64,000 bases of DNA from positions 868,001 to 932,000 of the forward strand of contig JANBXD010000008.1 of assembly GCA_024472245.1 (NCBI GenBank), read 5' to 3'. Both the position numbers and the translations under genes were made by a program. The stretch is from Beauveria sp. NWAFU-1 (taxonomy: Eukaryota; Ascomycota; Sordariomycetes; Hypocreales; Cordycipitaceae). Every line of letters starts with the position of its first letter. The stretch's first letter is position 1. This document shows positions 1 through 10,061 of this stretch, in pieces. Below the pieces are notes generated by a model, which worked only from the letters and a program-made list of their open reading frames with translations, did no database searches and was not told where the DNA came from.

Positions 1-1397
1 ATAGTATCAGACATTAGAAAGCACTATTAAAGATACTAGTGCGTGATAAAAATAAGCTCAAACCGTCCAACTATATATAACAAATAATACGTTTAGTAGT
101 AGTGGTGCCCGCGGAGCACACCCGCGATCCAGAGGCTCTACCACGAGCCTCGTCCTCACCGCCGCCGCCACCGCTGCCGGGGCGCCGGGCCGGTCCCACA
201 ACTTTTTTCAGCTCAAAGCTGAAGGTGCCCAGCAGGAGGGAGGAGGGCGGCACGGGATTCCGGGGGGGGCAGAGATCGGGGGGAGAGCGTCGCCGAGCAT
301 GCCAAGCTCGAGGTCTCTGGTCGCATTTGTGGCGGCCGCCCGCCGCCATGGGTGCAGCGCAAACCATTCGCGCCATGTGGCCGGAGGGGGCGGAGGCGGA
401 GGAGGAGGGGGCCGGGGGTTTGCTCGTCGGGAGCAGCGAGGTCGCCGCGGCGCGGAACCACGGCCGTGGCAACAGCCAGGCCGCAATGACCAAAATACGG
501 TCAATATGGATATTTTTTACTTTTGCTATGACCGTCAGCAGTGAACACACGAGTAGGGCAGAGCAAGACACACGTACAGAGCAGAACAGAGACTTCGATG
601 AAAAGAAACGGAGGAGAGAAAGCCAAGCCTCCTTGTGGCGAATCAAAGATGGAGGGAAGTATCACGACCGGTCGGCACACAAGCAAGATGCAAGGACAAT
701 AGGTATATTCGTGATGATGAAGCAAGAGAGAGAAGAAGAGAGGAATCTGTCTAGAGTGATGACGATGTGAAGAGGCATCCGTGCTGAGTCATCGTGGCGG
801 GCGTGCCTGCCAACACTCCTGGTAAACATTGTAGCGCGTGGCTGCTGCTCGTGAATTATCAGGAAGGAGGATCGTTTCTGCTTCCGTGCCTCGTTGCCTG
901 CCGTTGCGATGCTTCGTACTTGCCACTGGCTCACAATTTGTATGGTAAACCGTACGGAATTTTTGTCAACCCACTGTAGGTAGGTACTAGATACAGTAGC
1001 AGCCACTATGTACGACGATGCGTTCGCTGGCGAGAAATGTGTAAATTTGCGCCGGGCATTAGAAGATGAACGCGGAATACAGAAATGCCGGAACGCCTTT
1101 GAGCTCTGTAGGCTAGCACGTCCCACCTTCCGGAATCATTTCAAGCCACCACGACGGATCGATGCCCTCGAGACGAGACGAACCCGCTGGATTGATGTTA
1201 CGCCACGAGTTCCCCGACACGTATATTAGAATTTTTGGATGCTCGAGACGAGGTTCAAGCATGACGAAGCTGCATGTATACTAGAGCCATGTTCGTCAGC
1301 ATCAGGAATGTAAACATGTGAAAGACTTCATTGTCGCCAATCTTTTACATCAGTCGACCCCGCAAAATATTTTTCTTGTTCCGGATCAGACAATTAA
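1..1397. other. Gene-free, repeat-bearing left end
   Basis: I see no gene that can be supported. The first 500 bases are very GC-rich with poly-purine/poly-glycine-like runs, so long open frames there are compositional. From about 530 to 880 lies a copy of a dispersed repeat that recurs at 8.8 and 10.1-10.5 kb. The last 200 bases are a plausible promoter for the dehydrogenase gene starting at 1398. Confidence 0.6.
533..880. repeat. Dispersed repeat family A, copy 1
   Basis: Two conserved boxes define this family. Box 1 (about 533-566) resembles GTCAGCAGTGGACACACG followed by GGGCAGAGCA. Box 2 (about 822-880) contains AGCGCGTGGCTGCTGCTCG followed by an AGGAAGGAGGATCG-like end. The same pair, in the same order, recurs at 8827-8975 and 10237-10490, with spacing of roughly 300, 110 and 205 bases. 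The sequence between the boxes is purine-rich and poorly conserved. No coding capacity is evident, so this is a decayed non-autonomous element or part of a larger one. Confidence 0.6.
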
Positions 1398-2384
1398 ATG
1401 ACTTCTGCAAACAAAACTCTCATTACAGGCGCTGCAGGCTTTCTCGGGCCCATACTAGCCAGCAAGCTACTCGAGAACAACGCCAACCGCGTGGTATTGA
1501 CGGACCTCAAGGCGCCGCCGCCGCCAACAGGGTTCTCTGACGACGAGCGATGCATCTGCGTCGGCTCCGACCTCACTGTTGGAGATGAAATCACCCGACT
1601 ACTCGCTCTAAGTTCGAGCTGGAATGCCATTTTCATTTTCCACGGAATCATGTCCGTGGGATGCGAGACGAGCCCTGCGCTTTCCACAAAAGTCAACATT
1701 GAAGCGACGCAGGCTCTTCTGACAGCCGTTTCGAGGCTTCACAACGGCGACAAGAAGCCGCGCGTTGTCTACGCCTCGACGCAAGCCGTATATGGACCTC
1801 CGTACACAACAAATGGGACCATCACTGACGACACGCCAGCGACGCCCGTCGGAGTATACGGTACGCATAAGCTCATGATGGAAGTCTTCATCAACGATCT
1901 TCACCGTCGCGGCCTGCTGGATGCCTTTAGCGTCCGATTGCCGACGGTGACGGTTCGCCCAGGGGCGCCCAGCCGCTCGGCCGCCTCCTTCCTGAGCGGC
2001 ATGGCGCGCGAACCAATGGCAGGACAAGAGTGTGTCATGCCGATTGACGACTACTCGGTCAGACAGGTCATTTGCAGCCCGCGCGTCATGGCTGAGAATT
2101 TTGTTCGTGTCATGGAGGCGCCAAGCGATGCGATGCCGGCTCATATCCGCGCCGTGTACATGCCGGGAATTTCCGTGACGGTCGGCGACATGGTCAGGGC
2201 GGTTGGCGCTGTGTGCGGCGAGGAAAAGCTTGCGTTGTTGAAGGTGGAAAGGGATATCGAAGCCGAGAGGCTGCTGAAGAGTTGGCCACAGACTTCGGAC
2301 TTTGGAAATGCCAAGAGGCTGGGTCTCGTGTTTGACTCTGACTGCGAGCAGATTTTTCAGGAGTACGTCGATAGCCAAAACTAG
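1398..2384 (+). CDS. NAD-dependent epimerase/dehydratase, D-erythronate dehydrogenase-like
   Basis: A 328-residue, apparently intronless extended short-chain dehydrogenase. The N-terminal Rossmann motif is GAAGFLG (G11, G14, G17); the catalytic tyrosine and lysine are in YGTHK (Y154, K158), with the preceding active-site serine in the YAST stretch near residue 128. The segment around RLPTVTVRPG and the conserved REPMAGQE-like loop match bacterial and fungal DenD-type proteins, which oxidise the C2 or C3 hydroxyl of four-carbon sugar acids such as D-erythronate using NAD. Length is normal for the family (about 320-330). The start at 1398 is chosen because the Rossmann fold begins only seven residues later. 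The decayed dehydrogenase remnants 1.3 kb downstream may once have been functional neighbours. The substrate is inferred from family resemblance only; a related nucleotide-sugar epimerase remains possible. Confidence 0.85.
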   Translation: MTSANKTLITGAAGFLGPILASKLLENNANRVVLTDLKAPPPPTGFSDDERCICVGSDLTVGDEITRLLALSSSWNAIFIFHGIMSVGCETSPALSTKVNIEATQALLTAVSRLHNGDKKPRVVYASTQAVYGPPYTTNGTITDDTPATPVGVYGTHKLMMEVFINDLHRRGLLDAFSVRLPTVTVRPGAPSRSAASFLSGMAREPMAGQECVMPIDDYSVRQVICSPRVMAENFVRVMEAPSDAMPAHIRAVYMPGISVTVGDMVRAVGAVCGEEKLALLKVERDIEAERLLKSWPQTSDFGNAKRLGLVFDSDCEQIFQEYVDSQN

Positions 2385-2790
2385 ATGATGACCTTATGGC
2401 AATTGATGACTTTGTTCTGCACCTCATGTTTTCTTTGTCATACACTGGTCGTCTTCACTATTGCAATATAAATAGGGCGGGTATTTCCACCCTTGTAGCA
2501 AGTCGGCTGCCTTTTGTGGCAAAAACTTGCGATAATTAGCTCAATACAGTATATTTTAACATGATGTATCTTCTCGGGGCCATCTTTGTCCTTGTTACGG
2601 AGCCGATTGCTCGTTGCAAAGAGGATGTTGTATGATTCAAAGTACAAACCTGTCTCGTGGGCGAAGGACGTATCGGCCGACGAGATAAGTATTTCAAATT
2701 TCGGCTGAGCGCCCAACGCTTGCAAAAGCCTTTGAGCAGGTAGTAACCCTCATTTTGACGAAGGCGGTGAGGATGCGTTGCAGATGCGCT

Positions 2791-3078
2791 GCAGGTCTTT
2801 TGCAGAGGGTACAGGTAATACCTCAGCAGCCAGTCAATCAACAGCCAGTCAATAAACGGCTAGTTAATGAACAGCCAGTCAATCAGCAGCCAGTCAATAA
2901 ACAGCTAGTTAATCAGCAGCTAGTTAATCAGCAGCAAGTGCTTGATTACGAATTAACCGGCTGCTGATTGACTGTTGATTAAGATTGGCTGTGGATTGAG
3001 ACTGGCTGTTGATTGACTGGCTGTTAATTTAGATGGCTACTGAAGTATTACCTGTAGCGCATCTGCAAAGGACCTGCA
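2791..3078. repeat. Foldback/MITE-like element with internal CAGCCAGTCAAT minisatellite
   Basis: The ends form imperfect terminal inverted repeats of about 35 bases: 2791-2825 begins GCAGGTCTTTTGCAGA, and the reverse complement of 3041-3078 begins GCAGGTCCTTTGCAGA; both run into ACAGGTAATA. Inside, the left arm (2826-2940) is a tandem array of units resembling CAGCCAGTCAATCAA, and the right arm (about 2950-3035) carries the same units in opposite orientation (TTGATTGACTGGCTG). The whole could fold into one long hairpin. No coding capacity. A related tract without the matching arm lies at 9041-9235. Confidence 0.75.
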
Positions 3079-3104
3079 ATCTCATGAGCTACATTTTTCT
3101 GGCG

Positions 3105-3165
3105 CTCTTAGCCCCGCTCGGAATTGGCCTCTGACCCCTCTGAGCTTGAGGTTTACTGCAACCCC
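3105..3165 (-). repeat. Dispersed repeat B, copy 1
   Basis: The reverse complement includes GCAGTAAACCTCAAG, a GGGTCAGAGGCCAA-like stretch and CCGAGCGGGGC, and aligns well with 9478-9540 on the plus strand. Both copies sit within a few hundred bases of a CAGTCAAT-type tract, suggesting that the two belong to one larger element. Confidence 0.5.
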
Positions 3166-3645
3166 GATCAGAGGCGATGCTCGGTTCGAGACGCTCGTTC
3201 GCTGGTCCCTTTAGCCGAGTTTGCGGGGTGATGCCCCCGAGACGAGGACTTCAGTTATCTAGATCCAACTGTGTGGGGTTTGCGGGGAAGTCTGTGAAAC
3301 GAGGGCGTTGACGGCTTGAAATCTGGAGCATTTCCAGGCTCGGCAATTGCGGAATCTTAGCAGCAGGATACCAACCTGGCTTTTGCTTCAATACGAGTCT
3401 CCATTCTCGACAAAATGGCCTTCTCAATCAATATTTGTCTCAATCCCTGTTTTTTAGTGCGCGAAGCTGCGCTTTGTCTTAACTTTTGGGTAATATAAGT
3501 CAATCGCGGCGGTCCCAAGTAGCGACCCGGTCGAGCATTATCAGACCACTTAAGCTTTCCTTGGACGATAGCAAGGCGAAACACCCCAGAACGGGCCTCG
3601 GTTGACACGACAATGAACCAAAATATAATCGGGGGACTGCTACGC

Positions 3646-4075
3646 GGCAAAGCGCTTGCATCACCGGGGCATCGGTCGCGCCATTACGGTAGAATACCTG
3701 AGGCGGCGCCAACGTTGCTGTCAACCACCTCGATCTGCCTCGAGAGGTGAGCTCAAGAAAACCCTGATGAGAGCTGCCGCCGAAATTAGAAAGCAAGAAA
3801 ACTCGGGTCAGGCTGCAGGCGAGCTGCACGAACTCGCAGGCGACATCACCGACCTCAAAACAGGCGACGAGCTTCGTCACAGTGGCGGGTGGAGCATGGG
3901 GCAAGCTGGATATCTTGGTGTCCAATACCGGCATCTTTGAGCCTGCCAATTTCTCTCGTGAGTTTCTACGCCGCATCTGCGAAGCAGCCGTGCTGATTCC
4001 AGTGTCAGCCCTGCCAGCATCGAAAAGAAGCAGTTCGACCGCACCATGGTCGTCAATGTCAGCGGCGCCTTGTAA
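3646..4075 (+). pseudogene. Decayed short-chain dehydrogenase/reductase
   Basis: Typical SDR segments appear in order but in different reading frames. They are an ITGAS-like cofactor loop overlapping GIGRAITVEYLRR near 3660-3700, ANVAVNHLDLPRE near 3710-3745, then GELKKTLMRAAAEIRKQ and ELAGDITDLKTGDEL to about 3873, then GAWGKLDILVSNTG near 3888-3930 (corresponding to the NNAG region), and finally FDRTMVVNVSGAL ending in a stop at about 4075. At least three frame changes are needed, and the catalytic YxxxK part is missing. The surviving pieces suggest an FabG-like classical SDR. The remnant is joined directly to a second remnant from another family. I see no plausible introns that would restore it. 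Confidence 0.8.
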
Positions 4076-4114
4076 GCGTGCCATCCGCCGCCGGATAAAT
4101 GGTCAAGCAGAGCG

Positions 4115-4271
4115 GCGGGTCAACGCGGGGCGCTCCGTGATTCCAAAGGGCTCGAGTGACTGGCAGAATAGGGGAAATGTCGAGTCTGATTTTGCGCTGG
4201 ATCCTGCGGGTATCGAAACCATCGAGACGTTGGATATCAAGGCGAGGTTCAAAGATCCGAGCTTGGACTAA
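4115..4271 (+). pseudogene. C-terminal fragment of an aldo-keto reductase
   Basis: The frame reads VNAGRSVIPKGSSD, then NVESDFALDPAGIETIETLD, then ARFKDPSLD before a stop at 4271. This resembles the end of aldo-keto reductases, where a G-T-S-V-I-P-K-S cofactor-binding segment is followed by a helix and an R-F-N-D-P tail. Only the last 50 or so residues are present. It abuts the SDR remnant with no spacer and is open across the junction in one frame, so a deletion that fused two neighbouring oxidoreductase genes is a reasonable reading. The family assignment rests on motif resemblance alone. Confidence 0.55.
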
Positions 4272-4953
4272 CAGTATCGCTTGTACAGTGACCTAAAAAA
4301 TACAGCGGGAACACGGGACGGGAAAACGCGTTAACTCTGCTCAGCCCACATATGATATTTGAAGACGGGCGATTCGTGCTCCCATCTGGCGTCTGTCCAG
4401 GGATTGCGTCGAATATCAACATACTCTATTCACCTAAGAATTGCGGCGATTCCTTTGGTGCTCGGCTGAAGTATTGTTGCGCTGGTTGTTGACGTTGATC
4501 GGAGATGCGGCTCTAAAGCCATCGTCAGGGCATAATCAGCGCCCGTCCATTGATGATGCGTTCACAACCACTAGATCCGACCCTTCCATAGTCGGCAAAG
4601 TCGATAAAAGACCAACTGCGCGGCCTCAAGATACTATCAAGCCTTAATTCCTTGAATTATTTAGTTTCATTTGAAGCAGTGTTCGGACGTGCGCACCCAT
4701 ATTTCTCAGGGGTCGCTCCAGCTTAGTCACCCACCTTGACAAGCTGTCCTGAAGGTGGCTCCTGTATCGCGACGAGCGATTCTCTTTCTCCAGGCAATTC
4801 GAGCACCCAACTTGTTCACATTCCTTTCTGACATTTCTTTTCCCTGTACTCCTATAATCTAGTGCGATTCTCCGACAATTCTATCGTCCGCCTCCTTTAT
4901 CCTCAGACATCACCTCGACCACGTCCCTACGAACACGACGACGCGACCTCACA
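4272..4953. other. Intergenic region and DPM1 promoter
   Basis: No coding sequence is recognised. The last 150 bases are pyrimidine-rich, as is common for fungal promoters and leaders, and lead directly to the DPM1 start. Confidence 0.5.
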
Positions 4954-5749
4954 ATGGCTCCCAAGGCTACCAGCAACAAGTACTCGGTCATTCTCCCGAC
5001 CTACAATGAGCGCCGCAACCTGCCCATCATCACCTGGCTGCTGAACCGCACCTTCACCGATGCGTAAGTCGACGCCCAACACGTTATGCAACGCGCCCCC
5101 TCCACAGAACACACCGCTGACCCCGCCCAGCAAGCTCGACTGGGAGCTCATCATTGTCGACGACGGCTCCCCCGACGGCACGCAGGAAGTGGCCAACCAG
5201 CTCGTCAAGGCGTACGCGCCGCACGTCGTCCTCAAGCCCCGCGCGGGCAAGCTCGGCCTCGGCACGGCTTACGTGCACGGCCTCCAGTTCACGACGGGCA
5301 ACTTTGTCATCATCATGGACGCCGACTTTTCGCACCACCCAAAGTTCATCCCGCAGATGATTGCGCTGCAAAAGACGGCCAACTACGATATCGTGACGGG
5401 CACGCGCTACGCAGGCAACGGCGGCGTGTTCGGCTGGGACCTCAGGCGCAAGTTTGTGAGTCGTGGTGCCAACCTGTTTGCCGACACGGTGCTGCGCCCG
5501 GGCGTCAGCGACCTCACGGGGTCGTTTCGCCTGTACAAGAAGAGCGTTCTCGAAAAGGTCATTTCCAGCACCGAGAGCAAGGGGTACACTTTCCAGATGG
5601 AGATGATGGTGCGCGCCAAGGCCATGGGCTGCACCGTCGCCGAGGTGCCTATTACGTTTGTTGATCGCCTGTACGGCGAGTCCAAGCTCGGCGGTGATGA
5701 GATTGTCGAGTACGCCAAGGGAGTGCTGAGCCTGTGGCTCAAGGTTTGA
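4954..5749 (+). CDS. dpm1: Dolichol-phosphate mannosyltransferase catalytic subunit (two exons)
   Basis: Exons 4954-5063 and 5131-5749 join into a 242-residue GT2-family enzyme that makes dolichyl-phosphate-mannose from GDP-mannose at the ER. That product feeds N-glycosylation, GPI-anchor and O-mannosyl synthesis. The intron (5064-5130) has a GTAAGT donor and CCCAG acceptor and restores the frame TFTDA-KLDW. Visible motifs are VILPTYNER (residues 12-20), VDDGSPDGT (46-54), the metal-binding DAD within MDADFSHHP (about 99-107) and a GSFRLYKK segment. There is no C-terminal membrane helix, so it belongs to the soluble type (as in human and fission yeast) that needs the small DPM2/DPM3 partners, rather than the tail-anchored budding-yeast type. 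It is convergent with the SDR gene, with 186 bases between stops. Confidence 0.95.
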
Positions 5750-5935
5750 GGAAACAAATTGTTTAATGTCAGAAGAATGGGAAATAATGCAACGCATGCC
5801 TTCGTGTAACATATTCGAAACGGCGGAATGGCAGGCACAGGCTGTGTCTGCCACAATTAATACATGAAATGTCCAACCTGGTGGTTCTTGGTGCTCGTAT
5901 CTGTGTATTTTACATGTCGTCCATTCGTGTCTCTT

Positions 5936-6865
5936 TTACATGTTGCGGCCGCCCGTCACCATGATGGTCTGGCCAGTGACGTACGAAAACAAGGGACTGG
6001 CCACCGCCAGAATAGCCGCCGCCGCCTCCGTCGCCGTGCCCGGCCTTCCCAGCGGAATGTCGCTCTTTGCCGGCGCCGCGCCGGACCCCGTTCCCTTTTG
6101 CGCCTGCGGAATGCCCAGCGCAATTTTTTTCCCGTCGGGCCCCTCGACAAACGCGCCCTCCTCCTTGGCCGCCGTCAACCGCGTCGCAATATGCCCAAAC
6201 GCGACGGCGTTGGCGCGCACGCCAAACTGAGGCCCCCATTCTTTCGCAATCGTCTTGGTGAAGCCCGTGACGCCGGCCTTGGCCAGCGCGTAGTTGATTT
6301 GCCCCGCGTTACCATGGACGCCCGACGTGGACGAAATGTTGACGATGCAACGCGGCTCGCCGTCTTTGACGCGAAAGTAGGGCGCGGCGAGGCGGATCAG
6401 GTTAAAGGGCGCGGTGGCGTGCAGGGCGAGGATCGTCTCCCACTGCTGGTCCGTCATTTTGTGGATGACGCCGTCCCAGGTGTAGCCGGCATTGTTGACA
6501 ATGATGTGGATCTTGCCGTTGCCAAAGGCGGCGGCGCGGTCGACGAGGACTTGAAGGTAGGTCTTGTCGAGGACGTCGCCGGGGACGCTGAGGGCCTGGC
6601 CGCCAGATTTGTTTATGGCGTCGGCGACGGCGGCGCTCTTCTCTGCACGTGAGGAGTGAGTTTACCGGGGCAATGATGGCTGAAAGGGGGGACACGCACT
6701 GGCGTCAATGTCGGTGACGACGACCTTGGCGCCCTCATTGGCAAAGAGACGCGCAGTTTCGGCACCGATGCCCTGCCCGCTGCCGGTGACGATGGCGACT
6801 TGTCCGGCGAGGAGACCTTTGGGGTAGTTGAGGTGGTTCGTGATTTGCGCGACCCGGTCCGACAT
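5936..6865 (-). CDS. Short-chain dehydrogenase, 3-oxoacyl-ACP reductase (FabG)-like
   Basis: Exon 1 is 6865-6700 and exon 2 is 6642-5936, giving 290 residues. The intron has a GTGCGT donor and a GTGCAG acceptor and joins DIDA to KKSAAVAD. The protein is a classical SDR: TGSGQGIGA cofactor loop, NNAG, NISSTSG carrying the catalytic serine, YALAK carrying the catalytic tyrosine and lysine, and a C-terminal TGQTIMVTGG. A low-complexity insert rich in glycine, alanine and lysine precedes SDIPLGRPG. It probably reduces or oxidises a keto/hydroxy-acyl or polyol substrate with NAD(P)H; the true substrate cannot be read from sequence. The C-terminus lacks an obvious targeting signal. Confidence 0.9.
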
Positions 6866-8142
6866 TGTGGGTGTTTTTCTGGGTTGATGCTCTGCGACGT
6901 GAAAGATGAGACTCAGTACACATCCGGTATATATAGGAATGGTGCAAGAGGCGGGGAGCTGGGGTGGTTATCGAGGAGCTCTTAATGCCTGGGGTAAGTG
7001 GGGAGAGAGATCGAGAAACCGGCTGCCGAGTGGCTCGAGCTCCATCGATGCCGAGGTTCTGGTGGGACGAAGCCCGCGGAGGTGGTGATGCGCTCCGTTG
7101 GCCGTTTCGCATCGCGGGATTTGTTTGCTTATATTTATCATCTTACAAATTGAATTGTGATTTTCTGCTTATCCTTTCCCCCTCTTCATGTTTCAATGTG
7201 ATTGTCGGGTACGACGGTACGCCCCTGGTAACACGGTGTTACTGTTCTGGGTTAGGGTTAGAGGAAGCGGAGTCTCCACGGAAGCAGCTTTCACCACTCG
7301 GAGAGAAATCTATCAAGCGAACTTTGATCGAATATCTTTCCACATGAATACTATTGATCGATAAGCCGCTCTGCAAAAGAGGGAGTGTGTTGGCGCAATC
7401 TCGGAGCTTCTTGACAAGAGGTGCCACTGAGTTGCAACCACAAATCGACTTTAGGCTTTTCCCTTCCCTTGTCGTCTTTTCTATGGTGCAAGTAACAAAG
7501 TTCCGAGTTAGTGGTGGTGGGTTGGCGGCTAGTGACTGCAGGCTGTTGTGGGCACAAGACTAGCAGAGTATAACGACATGGCATTACGCAAAAACATTGA
7601 TTTATCATTAATGGAAGCACCATACAGATTATTGCTGTTAGAGACACCACCAAGTCATCACGTAGAATAGAGCTTTATAATAATAATAAATCTCCCCTTA
7701 ATAGTACTCATTGTAATTACTCTTTTGACAACCAAAACCTTTGACGTCTCTAAAATTACAACACATTCCTGCCGGCAGCCAGATCAGCCCAAATCGCTGC
7801 AGCCTGAAAATCCTCCGAGAGACTTGGGATTGCAGTCACTGGGGTTTATTTTATGTCGGTATGAGAAAATGTGATCTTGTCGCAGCCCAAAAGCGCCGTT
7901 GACGGAAATCAGCGGAAGTTTCTGTCGGCGTGAAACTTCTGCTGCAGTGTATCTGACATAGAACCATCAATCAATGAACATGTCAAGCAGGAAGAAAGCT
8001 GTGAGGCCGATTGTCTCAAGGATATAGGAACTTACGATAGCGGTACTTAGCAGTAGTAGAAGCAGAAGGAGAAGAAGAAGGACAGGAAGAAATTGGTATT
8101 GCTCTTGCTCTGCCCGCCTCTTGTCCACTGCCGACATTGATG

Positions 8143-8334
8143 AGGACTTACCAGGAGATGAAGAGCGAACGGTGATGCTGACTTGATCTGTGAATACGAT
8201 GTGTCGGTCAATGTCGCGCCCTCACCATGAATTGGTAAGGAACTTACCTGGAGATGAAGAGCACAGCCACGGTGACTGTTGGCTTGGTCTGTGAAAGCGA
8301 TGTGTCGGTTGATATCGTGTCCTCAAAATGGCTG
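8143..8334. repeat. Tandem duplication, unit about 90-95 bases
   Basis: Copy 1 (about 8143-8230) and copy 2 (about 8238-8334) share CTTACC-GGAGATGAAGAGC, a GTGATGCTGACTTGATCTG-like segment and GATGTGTCGGT. On the reverse strand each unit ends in CATCTCC followed by a G and GTAAGT, which looks like an exon end with a splice donor. A decayed, internally repetitive gene on the minus strand is therefore possible, but no continuous coding frame was found. Confidence 0.55.
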
Positions 8335-8826
8335 GTATGCGTCCCATTCTTTCGCGGATGGTTATCATTGGTGTCGAGGATCTTGTCAAGGCTTCGAAGC
8401 TGGCATTACTGGGTAGGATCCAGCATGTTGAATGATGCCGTAATAGAAAGAGCTCTATGACTGTAGCCACGACAAGGGCCAGGCCAGCGTGCCCACGGCC
8501 GCCGCCGCCATGACTGCAGCCATGACGCGGGCCAGGACAGCCAGGAGGGAGAGGCGGCGGCGGGATGGCAGTGCGGGCAGTGCGGGCAGCTACCGGCAGC
8601 TACCGGCAGTCGGCAGCAGGGAGGCGGTGGGTGCCGGCGGACGGGGATAACGCCAGGCCAGTAGGCCCACGAGGCCGGTAGCTTCACATTATCCGAGGTT
8701 TTGACAGAAACCTCATCCGAGTGTGGCCCTGACCACAATCATCGCAAGGGCGTCCTCGGGGCCCATGGCCATTCTCTTCTCTTGTTTTTACCGAGATTTT
8801 TGCCTCAGCGACTAGTTCCTAGTCAC

Positions 8827-8975
8827 GTCAGCAGTAGACAAGGAGGCAGAGCAGGGCAGAGCAGAGCAGAGAGATCGATGAATGAAATTGAAAGAAGAGG
8901 AGGAGAAAAAAGCCGAGACTCCCAGTAAACAACATATAGCGCGTGGTTGCTGCTCGTGAGTTATGAGGAAGGAGG
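8827..8975. repeat. Dispersed repeat family A, copy 2
   Basis: Box 1 (GTCAGCAGTAGACAAGG with GCAGAGCAGGGCAGAGC) starts at 8827. Box 2 (a GTAAACAACATATAGCGCG-like stretch, then TGGTTGCTGCTCGTGAG) covers about 8924-8975. The spacer is shorter than in copy 1. GC-rich sequence just upstream (8460-8530) also echoes the left part of copy 1. Confidence 0.6.
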
Positions 8976-9040
8976 AATTGGGTCAAGTCCAAAGGGTCAG
9001 AGTGCAAGTTCAAGTGGGGCGTTTTTTACGAAGGTGGTGA

Positions 9041-9235
9041 CTCAATTAACAGTCAGTTGATCATCAACAGCCAGTCAATCGACAGTCAGTTAATCATCAA
9101 CAGTCAGTTAATCATCAACAGTCGATCAACGGTCGATCAACAGCCAGTCAGTCAGTCAACAGTCAGTTAATTAACAGTCAGTTAATCATCAATACTCATT
9201 CAACAGCTAGTCATTCAACAGCCAGTGGCCGGATT
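9041..9235. repeat. CAGTCAGTTAATCAT minisatellite tract
   Basis: About ten degenerate units built on CAACAGYCAGTYAATCA. It is the same motif as the arms of the foldback element at 2791-3078, but in one orientation only and without the 35-base terminal inverted repeats, so it is a half-copy or an independent expansion. Confidence 0.65.
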
Positions 9236-9477
9236 TGCTAAGAGCTTGTTGATTGTGGCGGTTTTCGGGCATGTCAATTGACTCAAATTTGTGTATTTAT
9301 TAGATGATTGATATGAGGCTATTTCGGCCAAGAGTGACTTTCATGAAATCCCTAGCTCTGATTGGCCCATCGAGACCTATGAAATACTTGAACAGGTATA
9401 TTGATATTAGAAACGCCCTTAGTTGACGTCTCGAAATTGTTCTAACGTGATGCAGCACCGCCGACTGGTGGGGAAGA

Positions 9478-9540
9478 AGGGGCTGCAGTAAACCTCAAGT
9501 CCAGAGGGATCAGAGGCCAAGTCCGAGCAAGGCATTTCTT
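9478..9540 (+). repeat. Dispersed repeat B, copy 2
   Basis: GGGGCTGCAGTAAACCTCAAG followed by AGAGGGATCAGAGGCCAAG matches the reverse complement of 3105-3165. A weaker third match lies around 8980-9018. Confidence 0.5.
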
Positions 9541-10061
9541 ATGTCTCTGCCCCTAGGTTTTGGCATCATGTTCGTACTAGAGTCGTTGCGGCCACCCGCC
9601 GCCATGACTCCCAAACTCCTGAAGATTCTGGTCTCCCAGTCCACGGACGTGGCCATAACCAGGCCACGGCGGCCGTTGTCTGATATGTGGAAACCAGGTA
9701 TGTTTGGAAATCGCGGAAGAGGCATGCCCGCGCTTCACACTGTAAAGCCAGATTTGCCATGAGCATTAGGGACACGTGGTTGATGCCAGATAGCACCACA
9801 TGTAGGATGTCCCCAGGGAGCGCGTGTGTCAGTTTGTGAACTCATTGAGCTATGTGTGTGCGTATGTTCGCAGAGTCTTCCAACTCGCGTGAGAGCATGG
9901 CAGGTGCCTCTGGTGGCTGGAAGTTCGCCATCTGAGTGGCGAGATGTAAAAGCTTGTCGAAGTGATTCTGCAGTGGGAATTCGCGGTTCTGCTGTATGGC
10001 GTAACGATTGTCGGTGCCAATGTGACCAGCTGTCGTTTGGGCGCTATGAGTTCCAATCACC

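Larger units (their letters stand above)
2385..3640. other. Intergenic region with foldback element
   Basis: No gene is supported. The middle is occupied by the inverted-repeat element at 2791-3078. Just right of it, about 3105-3165, is a stretch whose reverse complement closely matches 9478-9540, a second dispersed repeat. The remainder is ordinary intergenic sequence without recognisable motifs. Confidence 0.6.

Noticed and set aside
102..770. Long plus-strand open frame at the left end
   Set aside because: Composition is Gly/Pro/Arg/Ser-rich from GC-rich repeat DNA, it is open on both strands, and it overlaps dispersed repeat A.
5084..5854. 256-codon antisense frame opposite DPM1
   Set aside because: Shadow of the DPM1 coding frame.
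7251..7263. Telomere-like GGGTTAGGGTTAG
   Set aside because: Only two units and no further telomeric repeats, so not evidence of a telomere or fusion on its own.
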